Source: Tyto alba (taxonomy: Eukaryota; Chordata; Aves; Strigiformes; Tytonidae). Taken from it: 64,000 nucleotides of DNA. Below the pieces are notes generated by a model that ran no database searches, was not told the origin of the DNA, and saw nothing but the letters and a program-made list of their open reading frames with translations. The DNA lies in the NCBI RefSeq assembly GCF_018691265.1, contig NW_024881279.1, forward strand, positions 5,175,243 through 5,239,242, written 5' to 3'. The position numbers and the translations under genes were made by a program. Within the stretch, counting starts at the first letter, position 1. Each line of letters starts with the position of its first letter. This document shows, piece after piece, positions 17,532 to 34,500 of this stretch.

Positions 17532-20500
17532 CTATGAAAGAGAAAGTTCTCATTCATTTATGCAAGTCCTGAAGCCAGCTGCAGTTAAGCCAGGCTTTCC
17601 TTCTCATCCAAAGCCCACTGGGTTCAACCTATGAAGTATAACATACATTCAGGCATGGCAATTAATCTCATCAATTACTGAATTTTGTCTCTTGGTTTGT
17701 AATCCATGTTCTGTAAAATTAACTCTTCAAATCTTCTCCTTGGGTATGTGAGTTTATGAATAAGGAATATGAGCCAATTCATGTAACCAATACAAGCGAA
17801 TGGATCATTTAAGGAGGCCAACATCCATATATTTAAGTTTTATGAAAAAATTATTTCCATTTAATTCATGTGATTATATGAATTGACCTTCTTTCTCTTT
17901 TTAAAAGCCTGCAATTTCATATAATTTGCATATGTTGCTTGAGTAAACTATGTTCCCTCAAAATAGGGTGATTTTGGCTAAAAATGAGTGTAATTCAGCC
18001 CTGGTTTAAGTACAGGTCTGTTCAGGAATTTGTAATAAAATCTAAGAAAGCTTGCTTTCCAAATAGCTTAGAATCCTTTAATACTTCACATGTGGTGAGT
18101 TATTCATGCCTGAGTTTGAGTCTTGAGTTTGACTACAAGCAACTGCTGTTTAAAAAAAAAAAAAGTCAAATCAAACCAAACCAAAATGTTAAAGAAACTT
18201 TATGAATTTTGAAATAAAAAAACAACAACAAACCACATGCACACACCAAAAGACTGTTTTGTGGAGATTTTAGTATGTTTCTAAGCAGATTTTTTTCATC
18301 TTCTATGTGACTCATTTTGATCCCTAATTCTGCGTTCTACAAGTTTTTACCCCAGATCCATTGGATGCAGTCCATTTTGGTTTCAGACCTTTAATGTATC
18401 TCTGCTCCTACTCATATATGGGATTTACATAGCAACCAGCTGGTAATTAAAGTTTCAATTTTACAGCAACAACAAAACGCACAAAAAGCTGCCCATCACT
18501 GATACCATGTGTTGGCAGCTAAGTACTATTTTGCTAATTTTTGCATATTCTGTCCAATGTACTGTTAGCTATCAGATTGCCAAAAACAATTAAAAAAAAA
18601 AATCAGAAGTTTTTCCACAGAATTAAATCCTCCAATGAGTAATTGTTCAATTTTATTACCCAATAGTATGGAGCATGAAAGGCCACTTTTAAAAAGAAAT
18701 AGGCACAACTTGCATATACATGTGCAACAAAGAATGGACATAACTTTAGGTAACATTTAAATAAAATGTTAGTTAAATAAAATGCAGATGGCACTTAGCA
18801 CATCCATGAGTATTTTCTGAGCCAAGCCTTGCATTTCTTATTTCAGACAAAATTACCTTTAAAGTCTTGGAACTTTTTCTGGTATGATTTTCATAGAGAA
18901 AACTGAAGATGCCTGTTGCAGACAACAAGCTGAGGTCTCTCTGAAAGTCCAAACCCTAACGCTTAGGCTTGAGGTTTTACAACTCTGCCTCTACTCCGTA
19001 ATTGTCTCAGGAAAAACAAACTAATTAATGTGCTGAATACCACGTCTCCATTGGGATGTCACTTGTAGGATGTGCAATCGTTTACACATTAACTAGATTT
19101 TAATACTTAATTAGTGTAGCACTAATACATTTCTCCAGGTATAACTGATGGGTTCTTTGCTATTTCCTGACCTCTAAGAATTTTAGCTGAATGTCAGCAG
19201 TTACCTAAAGATTTGATTCAGTAACAGTACTTTTAAAAAACTGAACAATACCCAAGTTTACAACATTCTCATTTGTGTTTTCAGTAATTAAATCTGAGGA
19301 TATCAGAAGGATGAAGAGCCATTCTTGCAAATAAACCCCTTCCCTTTCCCTTCTGCAAACATGGAGCCAAGAAAAAGATTTTTCCCATTAAACACTTATG
19401 AATGACGTGATACTAAAGGACGGGATTGTTTTCTTCTGTCTCTGTATCTAGCATATAGTGGTTTTGCAGACCAAAGAGACAGGCTGTAAAGGTGTTCAAG
19501 GATGTCACAGGAGGTTTGAAAGATACTGCTTGTTTGGGTTTTTCAGTTTCAGGTTTCTGTGTTTGCACTGTAGTTTATTAAGAACACACAGAACATGGAA
19601 GTATACTGAAAATCTGTATGGACAAATTCAAGACAAATCAAATAACTGTGATTAAATATGAATATTTTTGCTTTTCAAATTAAAAAGCTCAGAATGTTTT
19701 AACGTATTAAGCTTTCCTACCATCCATGTGAAGAGTGTAACTGTATCTCCATTTCGCAAATGGGGAAGGAAACAGAAAGAAGAGGTGATTTACAGTATCT
19801 CTGAATCGGCCAACGCCAGAAGCCAGGAGTCGTGGTTTCCCAGCCTCCAGCTGAACCACCGGAACACACTGTCCTCCCTACACAAGTGACTAGCAGATTT
19901 TTCCTTCCCTCAAAACGCTGGTTAAGGAGAGTGAGGCTCCGCTGAATAGAAGAAAGCTCCTCCTCCACACAGGCAAACACCTTCTTGCCCTCGTGTGCTT
20001 TGAGAAAAAGTGACATGCACAAGTCTAAGGAATTAAACTGCAACACTAAAGTCCAGAATCCCTACTGAAGAAAATTTTTAGTTCATTATGTTTATGAATA
20101 CCAGGTGGCACTAATTTAAGACAACTATAACAAAGTTAGATAACTATTTAAAAAAAGCAGTATTATCTTTTTAAACAGCAATTGCATGTAGAAGTGGCTA
20201 AGCAGAAGCATTTTACCTGATTCAAACTCACTAGAGTTTTTATAAATAATTGTTATATTTAATTTGTACACTTCCAAAATGAATAGCAATTATTTGAGAC
20301 TTCCACGTGTCACTTAAATAATTAACAACCACCACCATCAATGAGATTTCAGGCTGCTAAACCTACACGTAGCAGTTGACATCCTGTCACACCCAGGAGC
20401 CTCCTGGCCCGTGCAAAACACACCTCAAATTTAGGAGAGAGGATGCATTCAACTCCCACTGATTCCACGATTGAAAGTTTTATCTTTGTCTTTTTTATCA

Positions 20501-20699
20501 CCAGAAAATCAAAATTATTTTGATAAATTTGAACATGCATGTTTTGAAAATAATTTCTGGGGGATGGTCTGAAAATATTTCTAGGAATAAGCCAGGATAA
20601 TTGTTTTTGTTGTTTTTACGCTAAATAAAATCTCTTTGATCACTAGAATGCAAGCGTTTTTTGTATTTTAAGTTTTCCACATTTTCAGTCTTAAAATTA

Positions 20700-20738
20700 T
20701 TTAGGTTGGTCTAAAAGTGCTATTTTGGCGGTAAAATC
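20700..20738 (+). mobile_element. Possible degraded mariner terminal repeat
   Basis: TTAGGTTGGTCTAAAAGT closely resembles the TTAGGTTGGTGCAAAAGT end of the Hsmar1/cecropia type of mariner elements, and a TA lies just outside at 20698-20699. I find no matching inverted end and no transposase fragment nearby, so this is at best a solo or decayed end. Confidence 0.3.
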
Positions 20739-22423
20739 ATAACAAAGACATGAATACATTATTTATTAGCTCAAACAAGGTAAGAATTTAATTTTTGACT
20801 CACACATAATAGGATACAGAAAATTCTTATATTTGTTAGACATAGCCTACTTTTCCTAGATTTTTAGACTAATCATTTACTGTCTCTGAAGACAGTTTGT
20901 CGCAGGGAATCAAAAGCAAAATATAATCTGTGCTAGGCACATCTCAACAGTATCTATGCATTCTCTACCCCCCAGAAAATAATCCATTTCATTTTGAGTC
21001 TTCCCTCACAGGAAACAAACAGGTTTTCATTTTTCTTTTAATTCTGTGTCCTGTGTTACAAATAAAGGCTAACGCCTGGCCCCTCTCATGTGCAGAGCTA
21101 CCTGCCAACGAACCAGTATGGGTATGGACATGTCATATCAGTAATTTCTGCAGGGGGCTGCACTCCAAGTGAATGAGAAAGCCAGAAAGTCCATTTCCCA
21201 GCACAAGATGCTCACTGGAAAGCTCTACAACAGACGCTGGCTTTGCTCACCACGGCTTAAAGCACTCCTGGTGTTCATGGGTCTCCTCCACTGAGCCCAA
21301 CAGCAAAGCCCCATTGATTTGCTGGGTCCGTCTTGCTGGAGCACAACACTAGCTCTTACTGCTGGTTTTCTATGGTAACTAAAAGGAGTTCAAAATCTGG
21401 TCCAAAAGTCTTACAATACTTGCTTTCTTGAAATAGGAATGTATTTTATAAATTTTGGGTTCTAATTTAGTCATCAAAATGTTTTTAAAAATATGTTCAA
21501 AACCACCCCCTAGTAGTAGTCAAATAACAAAAAAATCTACCAAACCAGCAACCTAGCTCTAGCTGTAAAATTAAATGTGGAAAATCAGAAGTCTTGCAAA
21601 AAATAACATTACTCTCATGCATGTTAAACTTGGCAAACGAACTGTGGAGGGATAAATGGAGAACAACCTCAGTATGAAATAAAGATGAGTCAGAGGAGAT
21701 ACATTCCACAATGGACAATGGCTCATCTTTTATGATTTACAACGCAATGATCTGATTACTGAATGATAGAAGAAAGATGCAGTTTTACTTAACAAAATTT
21801 TGTAGCATGAACTAAAGGCAGGTTTCAAGATAAAAGACCAAATTATTTTAATTAATTGTCTCTTTAAATGGATCCTCTCTTTAAGCAGATATGTATTTGT
21901 ATTAAACCACCCCATGTCCCAAAGCATATTCACAGGGAAAAAAGGATCATTGACTTCTAGCTTTTCATAAAAGCATCATTTGTTATTATACAGCATTAAC
22001 TTTTGTAAATAACAAAGCAGAACAAAACATAAAACCACTTTTATGAACAAATGTCTAAAATAGGTTTTGATAAAAACCTGTAAATTATTTACATCAGCAA
22101 TGAAGTGGGCTGCCCACTGGAAAAAGACATTTTATTCTTAGAATAATCTCATCTTTGGCAGAAGTTTAGCTGTAACAGTTATGCTGTTTATGAATAAGGT
22201 GAGACAGATTACAAGCACAAAGGCTTTCCTTCTATTTGCATCTTTAATTATGTAGCCATATGAAGACTCATTTATGTATTTTTAAAATGTTCTAAAACTT
22301 GTTTCAGATAATTTCTTTGTTCAAAAACTAATACCATACACCTCCTCAAGTGCTCAGTGGGGAAATGTCCATTGTACCTAGACATTTTGGGGAAAGGGGG
22401 GTGGTAGGAGGGGGTATTCCCTA

Positions 22424-25117
<2,694 letters not shown>

Positions 25118-25315
25118 CTTGGATTTCCTTGCCCCTTTCTTGCCACCTGTTTTCTTTGATACAGTTTTTTTCTGTGATGGAGACTTTGCCTTCTTTGCTG
25201 GAGGTGGAGTGATGATGGCTTCCAGTTTTCCTTTTGATCCCCGCTTCTTTGCCAACAGCTCTGGGTGAATATTGGGTAACACTCCACCACTGGCTATGGT
25301 GACTCCTTTCAATAG
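25118..25315 (-). CDS. MACROH2A1: MACROH2A1 exon 4, H2A docking end and basic linker
   Basis: Encodes residues 94-159 in phase 0 at both ends (198 nt). It begins with LLKGVTIASGGVLPNIHPEL, the C-terminal docking part of the H2A-like domain, and continues into a lysine-rich linker with the motifs TPPPAKKAKSPSQKK and KKTGGKKGARKSK. The linker leaves the nucleosome near the DNA entry site and is known to bind and compact linker DNA; it also resembles a histone H1 tail. The acceptor AG is at 25316-25317 and the donor is GTAGAG. Thr-Val-Ser-Lys-Lys-Thr replaces the mammalian Pro-Val-Ser-Lys-Lys-Ala, which fits a bird. Confidence 0.97.
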
Positions 25316-26831
25316 CTAATAAAAACCAAAAAAGTTGTAGATGACAAATTCCAGCACTTACTCACCAATAAATAGAAAATGGCATTTACTGCAAACTTTG
25401 TACAATGCCTTGCGTTTTAACTGGGTTTTGGATGTTTCTCAACATATTATCCTTGAAGGAGAGACATGAAATGTATGAAATGAAGCTGATCACATACTAG
25501 ATTTTAACTATAAAGGGAATATGTATTTTTCTTGCACATATGCTTGTTACTGTCAGTATCTCTTGGGCTCACACAAGATCTGTTTCTGTGAAGCCATGCA
25601 ATGAAAACTGTTACCCAGCTACTAGAAAACAGGACAGCCCCAGCCACAGACATCAGGGTTCTGCAGGGCAACCTGTGTGAGAGAGGTGGGGCCCCGAAGT
25701 CCATGGTACCGGACTGCAACGGGTACCACGCTGTGGAGAACCTAACACAAGTCCCAATTGCTGAATTTTCTCAAAAGTGCATTTTTAAAACAGACTTTTT
25801 TTTTTTTTCTTAGAAAAAGAAACTTCAAATGGAGGGTAACATTTATACAAATCTCTATACCTGGAAGTCTTTCTTCAAAAAAATCTTTATGTAGTTGAAG
25901 AAAAGCAGATCAATATTCAAAAGTGTGCAGTTCATTCAAGCCTTTAAAAGCAGAGGTGAAATATATCACGTTCTGTATTTAAAACCACTTTAACCCACTT
26001 TTTATACATCTAACTGGGACTAATTCACTATTCAGGAGGATACAAGCAGTGACATCAAAGTCCCTCAGGTACTCCCACCTTCTGATTTGTGTTTACTGCT
26101 CCCCAACCACAACTCAGTGAGGCTCCAAGCTTACAACGGGATGATGAATGGAAAGTATTATCAAATTTCAGACAAAGCCAGAAGGAGGTTGGTTTGGGGA
26201 TATAACTTTTTTTCCCTGCCCCATGATGATACATAGGTTTGGAAAAGTATCTTTTCAGATGTGTTTTTACAGCACCTCATACAATGGTACATTAATCCTA
26301 GCCAGTGCCTCTGGCTGACACCACAACACTGTAATAATAATGCCCAATTTTTTTTTTGGCTAAGTTAAAGGCATCTTGAAATCCGCAAAGGACACAGACT
26401 TGCAAGAGTTCCAGAGCTCTTAATTCTGTAGTCACAATGACAGACTTCAGTGGGAAGAGGATAGGTCCCACTGAGTCCTAAGCTGCGTAAGGCAGAAAAC
26501 AAAAACAAAGAAAAGCATCTACAAGATATTCTTCATGTCTATGTAGCATTCATGACAATGCCCCAGTCTAACAGAAGTGGCTTTAATAGGGCAAGCAAAT
26601 GTCATATTACATCTCCATTGCATTTTTACACGTTTTAAGAGTCCTGAAATACATAATTAAGCTGAGTGCTGTAGCTAGTTAGACGGGCAGTGTGCTAGTG
26701 TGTGAATGAACTGCTTCCTGGTGGGCTACTCAGTAAGCAGAGGTCTTGAATTACAATTCAGCTATATGGAAAGACAATTTTAAAAGCCCTAAAGGAAATC
26801 CTGGCCCTCACACAGTGGGGTTTTTTCTTAC
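25316..26831 (-). other. MACROH2A1: MACROH2A1 intron 3
   Basis: A 1.5 kb GT-AG intron with no visible exon, repeat or conserved element beyond short T runs. Confidence 0.9.
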
Positions 26832-26938
26832 CTGATTTAATTCTTCATCATTTGCTACAGCCAACAGGATGTGTCTAGGAGTGACTCGACCCTTCTTGTT
26901 GTCCCTTGCTGCATTTCCAGCCAATTCAAGAATTTCCG
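26832..26938 (-). CDS. MACROH2A1: MACROH2A1 exon 3, second half of histone fold
   Basis: Encodes residues 58-93: the end of a split alanine codon, then [20 protein letters not shown] and [15 protein letters not shown]. This is the long central helix end, loop 2 and helix 3 of the H2A histone fold, including acidic-patch residues. Length is 107 nt. The acceptor is TTTTTCCTCAG and the donor GTAAGA. It is too short to stand out as an open frame but its sequence is unmistakable, being essentially invariant among vertebrates. Confidence 0.97.
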
Positions 26939-29900
26939 CTGAGGAAAAAGTAAGCACCTTTTAATTACACTGTGATCTTCAAGAAAAATCAATGTGTTAT
27001 TTAGCATCCATGCAAAAAGATACCTGAATTAGAACACATTATTCCTAACTGCTGTAGAGTACCCTCAATAGATATCTAACTCTACATTTATAATTTTCTT
27101 TTTATATGTCTAATCATTGAAGGGCAAATGCACACTTCAAGTCCCATGATCTAAATGATATTTACTTTTTTGTCCTCTTAAAGAAGTTCCCCTAGATTCT
27201 TGACTTTCCAGCGTTCTTTAGACTACTGTGTGTTCATCTCCTAGGATTCTGCTCCTATCAGGTGACAGAGAACTAGATGTCCAAATACTATGGTTTTCTT
27301 CTTCCCTCAAACCTGTCATAAATGTGAGTTTTGGCTTGCATCGCTTTTTTATTACTGGAAAAGATGATATTCTTAGTTTCTCATTTTTAACATTATGGAA
27401 GTGTGTAAGCACACATCCAAGTCAGAACACTAAAAATACAAACTCTGCTGCTATGCTGACTTAATGATTTTTTTCCTCTATCTGAGAAGAATTTTCTGTC
27501 CAGAAAAAGTAATTGATGAATCACGTTTGTTTACTCCTAATAAATTATCTCCTTAAAAGAAATCTATAGTCCTGACAAAATACATTTATCAGCTGTCCAT
27601 GTGATGGCTTTTATTGGAATTAGGAAATACTAACTTGCTCCCCTGCAAGGATCTATGAAGTGAAAGGCTAGAGCATTACCTGCTAACTTATCTGTCTTCA
27701 ACTCAACAAGCCTTAGGCAAAGAATGCAATTAATTACAAGAAAGTCTGGGGAACAATTAAAAAATGACGTAACGTTTATCTGACTTTGTAATTATGTGCT
27801 ATTGCTGTCTCCATTATACATAACCTTTCATCTCCCTCTGTACAGACTGTGCTTCACTTGCTTTTGGTATATTTCCTTTTGCAAACCTGGTAACTTTTGA
27901 AGAAAAAGGAGAAAAAAAGAAAATTGAAATGTCTTTTTTACATCTATTACACACTAATATATTAAAATTTAACGTTAGAATAGGGTATGAGATTGCTTTC
28001 ACATTTAACAACTGACTATACCATGAAAGCTCTCCTATAAGCTTGCTTTAGAGGCACACAGAACTGAATTAAGACATTAATCTGGAAATGAAAAAGACTA
28101 AAATCAAAGCCCACATGACCACATGCCTTTACCATAACACATAGTAAATCTTAAGTAATACTATATAGCACAGACTATGGCTTTTCATTAGACTGAATTT
28201 AACATGATACTCCAATTATTTTTCATCGTAAGTCCCATAATAAGCTAGTTATGACACCTACTGGAAAACTTCCAGCTGCTTCTGGATGTTCTACAGTTAA
28301 ACTTCATCAAGGATTTTGGTAAGCTTTCACTATTTTTGTGTTCTTCAAAGTGCACAATTAACTGTATTACAGGGTGAGATAGAATATTAAGTCTAAGCCC
28401 CCAAAAGTAACTCAACATTTCATGTTGACAACAATTGCTTTAATTTATTTTTAAAGAAGGATTAGCAGGGTAAGGTCAACCTGACTATGCTTTCCACACC
28501 TCCAAAGAACTCAATTAAGCTGGCATAATCCTTTTCACATACTTCTCAAAAGCCACATCTCAGACATGTGAGGGTTAGCTTGCATTCAGCACTGCATATA
28601 GCCGCCTGTTGTGACAGAGGACCTGTATCACCTTCCAAAGGCCAAACTGTGCTCTCTGTTACACCCTGTGCATTCCCACTGACCTCAGTAAGATTCTGTG
28701 ACACTGTAATAACACCAGCATCTCCATCTTTCTAGATGAGGAATTGTTTTGTTTGTATCTCAGACTTTATTACCAGCTGAAAAGCATGGGGAGGATTTGC
28801 CCCAAACAGCAAACTACTTTTTGGTTTGACTCTGTTTCTCCCACCTCCGCTTCTTTACTGCATCAGGCACCGCTAAACAGTTGGGCCGTGTTATTCTCTG
28901 CAACTGATCAGCATAACTATGCAGAAAGGTCATTTTGTAACTAAAGAGTCTAAGAAAGTGTTATGCCTGTAAAGCACAGAGGAATGTTTTATTTGTTCCT
29001 CATAAAACTAAAATGTCTGCCTTGTACAGTGGAGAACTGTTCTTGTAAGTGCTAAGCCCTCTTCCTTGGACAGGAAACTCATTTTGAAACTACAGTTTTC
29101 TAATGGTCCTTTAGGGAAGTTGAGGTACCCCACTTCCTTTTCAGGAACAGAACGCTTTGCACTGGCGTTGAGGACCACAAAAGTGGAGCTTGGGGAGAGG
29201 GAGAGAGGAGGAGGACGGCATGAAGGGTGGAATTTTTCTTCTGACCTTCTCAGCTCTCCAATAATAATCAAGTATTGCTTGCACAAGCAGAGACACCCAC
29301 AGTACACAGAACAGCAAAACACAGCTACGCACACAAGGCTGGTCAAAGGGGGACTCTCCCCTATTCAAAACCAGAAGATTAGAGGTATTCAAGCTGACGC
29401 TAATAGAGGCAACAATTTTTTGATTTAGCACTGACAGAGACAAACCTAATCCACACCCAACAGATCAGAGCAATTACAAATGCTAGAAACGAAGACCTTC
29501 TGGATCCGGATGGGATCCGGAGTACCTGTCTGGATTTTGCTTGCAGTCAGCTTTACTTTCACATCTGTTTTATGCTACTTTAATTCTAAAGATCAAATTG
29601 CATTTCATCCAAGTTTTAAACCAATTTTAAATTAGATGAAAATCTAGCTATAGGAGAGCTGACTCAAATTTCCAAAATAATTGCTCTAGATTTAGGTATG
29701 GATCTGGAAAGAGTAGTAGGTGGGAAAAAGTATTTAAAATTGAGATTGGATCTGAATTCTTAGGCCAGACCCATCTTTGGAAATGCCATTCTACCAGGTT
29801 CAAAGGTCTGAGTTATTGAAGAGTTGTGTTTCACTAAAGGTAATCTTCTGACGTTGGAAAAAACAGACTTTCAAAAATCAACTCCTGCAACTGAACAGGG

Positions 29901-31449
29901 TCAAGAGAGAAAGCCTTGTTCTAAGTGTTGCCGCAAAAGAAAGTGTTAAGAGCTTCTATGACATCAGGATTCAGTCAGCTTATATTTATCCAGCCAGAAG
30001 ACCAAAACAAGAACATTTTACAAAAATGAGGCCTCACAAAAAGGATGTAAGTTGCATAATGTCTATTCCATTCCTTTCATATATTTACTCAAGGCATTTC
30101 CCCCCTAGAGAATAATTACACCACCACCACTGAGGCAAAAGGCAGCTATGAGACACACTTTACAGAAGTACTAAACACCAAAATCTCTACTTTTTTTTTA
30201 AATGAGGAAAATATACAAGTTATTCAATATTATAAGCTTTTGAGGATATAATCCTTCAATTACTACATATCGAAATCTTAGGTTAATATGAAGAGATACC
30301 CTTTATATTTGCATAAATTACTTTTTCTGTGCTTTCAAATAATTTCAAACAAAAAGAGCAAAACAGCATGTATTGCTTTAACTACAGATATAAGAGAATC
30401 TAGTGAAAAAAGCTGTGGGAAGTATATAATTAGGGAAGAAAAAAATTAAGTAGGAATGCCGTATCAGCACATGATATATTCATGTATGGACAGCTGCTAT
30501 ATAGCAAGGAAAGGGATGGATATCTTTGGACTCTGACTATAATGTGAACACATCAATTTGATTTCAAAGACATAGTTGTGACCAGTATTTTTTTTTTTCT
30601 TTTCAGTTATCTTTAAAGTAAATGGTTAAAGTGGGAAGAAAAACTTAGGAATTTTTCTTTTAAAAATTGGCCTAAATGTAGTTCTCATTTATATCAAATG
30701 AAAGAATCCTCTGCAATGTTTAGAAGTAGGCAGATGGATATGGGTAGTGAAAAATGGTCTAAGCCTGTTCTCAACACTTGAACCCAAACTTGTTTTTATA
30801 GTTCTGAGGTTTTTAAAAGTTCAGTTAAATATTTTTAAAGGAGAAAACAAAACAGGTTGTATATCATTGTACTTAAGCCTGAGATAAGACCACAGGAAAA
30901 GCTAGTCTCAAGGCATTTCCTACTCAAACACAACCAAAAAGTTTTAGAAGTCTCCACATAAACCTCACCCTGAAATTTTCAGAGTTCCTTATCCTTTACT
31001 TACAGAGACTGATCTCTGGTTGTCTCTTGGACATCCTACTAAGTTCCCAGTTTCATTATTTGCATTTCCCTGGTTCACAGTGATACTGCTCTGCCTTGAA
31101 TACAGTTGCTTCGGTATTTCACAACACTTGCAAATTTTGGAACAAGACCTCAACGCAAATTGAACAAAGTTAAAACGAAACAAACTGCTATTAGACATAA
31201 ACAAAGCTGTCACAGTAGCAACTGCAGACCTGGATGGAAACAAAAGCAAATGCATTCTTCTCACACTCCTGGAGAATGCTCTAGTTAATTTATCCTAAAT
31301 TTCAAACAAAGTATTACTGGTCATTACTGAATAAAACTCCTTTAAACCTTAAATGACAAGGCCTTCAGTTTACCGCGCATTCTGGCCTGTAATACTTTCT
31401 AAATGTGAATAATCAATTCAATCTGGTCTGAGTTCATCATCCCCAAAAT

Positions 31450-31532
31450 GGTTTGGTTTTTGTTGTTTTTTTGTTTGTTTTGTTTTTTTTTGGAGGGGTT
31501 TTGGGGGTTTGGTTGTTTTTTTTTTTTTTTGG
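31450..31532 (+). repeat. T/G-rich simple-sequence tract
   Basis: About 80 bases almost wholly of T and G, with TTTG/TTTTG units, GGGG/GGGGG runs and a 15-nt T run. In the sense pre-mRNA (minus strand) it is A/C-rich. Similar tracts occur near 59783-59808 and 62684-62736. Confidence 0.8.
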
Positions 31533-34500
31533 TTTACATCTCAAGCTAAAACACTGCTGTTGCTTTGATTTCCTTTGTCCACCTTCTCTTCAGGGAGATG
31601 AAATCATAGCTTTGAAAATTAAACTCTTAACAACTAACAGGTGATGAGTTGACACAAGGCCAGTTTCTGAACATGCAAGTTCTAACAGGAACAAATCAGG
31701 GGTTCTAAAATATTCTGAACCCTCCCCTCAAATGAAAATTGAGAACAATATCCAGAAATCAAAGAAAAATGAATGTTGATACAATTCCACTGAGAAAATA
31801 TGTATTTGCTATAAAGCCAACTACATGACAAGGAGTCTGTTTATTGTAGTTTAAATTAATCATCCTTCCATCAGCATTTTATTGACTTCAGAATCATTTT
31901 ACATGATTCTGGAAGGTTTCAACCCAATCAACCCCAATCATCCAAGATGGTTAAAGGTTTCCTGCATTCTTCTCTCTGCGTATTCCACCCAATCCCCCTG
32001 GAATCTGAAGTTGTGAGAGCAAAGGTAGAATTATTTAACAACACTTTCCCTCTCATGCATTCCAATAAAACAGTTCTCAGCCTTGGTTCAAAGTATTGGA
32101 AATTTGATGCAGTGAAAATCAGTTCAAGGAATTTTACTGCTTTGAACAAGCCTTGACGAAACCTCAACTCTCAACAGGGCAATCATTCTCTTAGGATGCG
32201 ATAAAAAACCCAAACCCTTCAGTCTTTAGTGTCTGAGCTGTATCAAAACTAAGCCCCTTAAAGGAGAAATTGTTAACTTTGCCAAGTTATTATAAGGTTT
32301 GCATTTCTGTGAGGCAGATGAGAGACTGCTGTTTACATAAAACTCAAGTTCAGGTCACGGAAGCCACTTCCACTTAGAGCTGTCTGATCTGACTCACACT
32401 TTTCAGCTCTCTTCTATACTTTAATACCATCCATTATTTTTTTGTAAGAGATCCAATGTTATTTAACTTCCTATTTTTTTTAATTTCTTGTTTTACTATT
32501 GATCTGTAAATGGTGTGAGAGTTCACTTTTCAGGGAAACCTGAAAGTGAATTTCATCTCAAATGTGCTTTATTACAAGTTACACCCTGACTACTAATTTA
32601 AAAAGAGATAGCCTATTTCTTCTCTGCTGATTTCAGTAATTCCGATCTAACTCAAATTAACATTTTTTTCTTTTTCAGGGAAGCTTCCTCCACCTAGCAG
32701 TTTACACTTTGTTGTTACTCCTAACAGTTTACATATGTTTTAGAAATGCACTCAAACATGATTAATATAACTGCTGCCAGACGTTACTTGATCAAGTGCA
32801 GCATGTACGCTTTGGTCTGGCTGTTACGGAGAACAGCAGACTACTCCTGTCTTAAGACTTGGTCCTAGCCTAGTCTTTGACCTTTGCAGGCACATGTCAG
32901 GAACTTGCATTTTCAAACATTAAAGAAGTAGCAGATGTCAATCATCTACTGAAACTCAGCGAACATTAGTAATGTTATTGACAAAAGAAAAATAGGACAG
33001 GACTTCCTATTGTAATTTTGGATTTTACTGAAGTGACTCCAAGACTGGGGCTTGAAAGAGGAATTGGATATGTGTATCAAGGGAGTGTGTACCCATGCCC
33101 CTGCAAAGAGGAACAAGACACACAACTCAGTGTCAAAGACTTTACTAAACAATGACCAAAGCTGATGTGATCCATGTATGTTGTGCTCTCATTTTTGTAG
33201 TGTAGTCATTTCAATGTGATCTGGCAGATGGTGATAATGGCTATATTAGATACTGCCTCTGACAGTGAGGGAAGTGGGATTAAGTGTTTATTACTGAAAA
33301 TAATATGACTCATTAAACTGCTGTTCTCTCAAAGCCCTTCCCTCACGTCAAGTCTTTTTGTATCAAGAGAGCAATGGAAGCCATAATAAATACAAGTATC
33401 TGTAGACAAACACAATGGTTATTATTTAATTAAAAATACTTACAAATATTTTTGCCCATTACTTTACAGAAGCAGTATAGAAGTCAATATATAAGCATAC
33501 TCAACACCTCTTTTTTGAAAAATCTCTCTTGAGAACAAAGCATGTAAAAAAAAAAAAATCTGTAACTTCAGGTGTTCTGTGGTAGGTGAACGTATAAACT
33601 AGCTATAACTTCATTGGAGAAAAAAATAAAATCAAGCCTGACATCCTGTCCCCAGCCAGTGCCCGAGAGCAGATTCTCAGGAAGATTAAAGGAACAAGCA
33701 AACTTAAAATGCTATTCTTCCAGATCTTTCCCTCTGATTTCAGTCATGTGCAGCCCAGTGGCTTCCCAACTTAGAAATGCCATCTTTGTGTTTAGTCCCT
33801 CAATGGATTTTTTTTTCTATGGGTGTGTCTGATTGTTTTCTGAAACCATTTAGAAGGGTTTGTTACCCATTTTTGGTATTCATTACATCTTGTGATAACA
33901 AGGCTCACTACCTCACAGACAGTTTTGCAATCTGGAGGAAAAGTACCTCCTGTTTGTTTTGAAAATATTGTATTTCACTGTACTACCCCTAAATTTATTT
34001 TTCGCCAATGAAGTTTATATTGAGAATGAAGCATTTTATCTGACTGCACCTAAGAATCCACATGGAATTTCATCCCTAAAAGAAATTCAGGGATAAACAT
34101 ACCATGGAAAAAGACTGAAGACCAAACACATATCATGATCTGAACTTTGGCATTCTTAAATAATCCTTAATGAAAAAAGAAAAGGGGAAAAAATAATGTT
34201 TACAGTACTTGATGTAAGAACTTCTAGAGTTTGACAAAATCTGATGAAAGAAACTGCTTGCTAACTACTGCACACTACTCTAGAATGCTAGGATGCCTTC
34301 CTGCTTTCTAGCTATTTCTGCTAGAAGCGTCAGTCCCAAGAATAAAGGGTGAAAGAAGAAAAGACTTGAGCTTTATAGATTCTTTTGTTCTTCTGAACAA
34401 CAGATACAAGTTAAAGGGAAGAAAGAAACGTGTACCAAAATCAGCCATATTTTTGTTTTACACTTCACGTAAACTCCATTCTTCAAAACAAAGTGTGATA

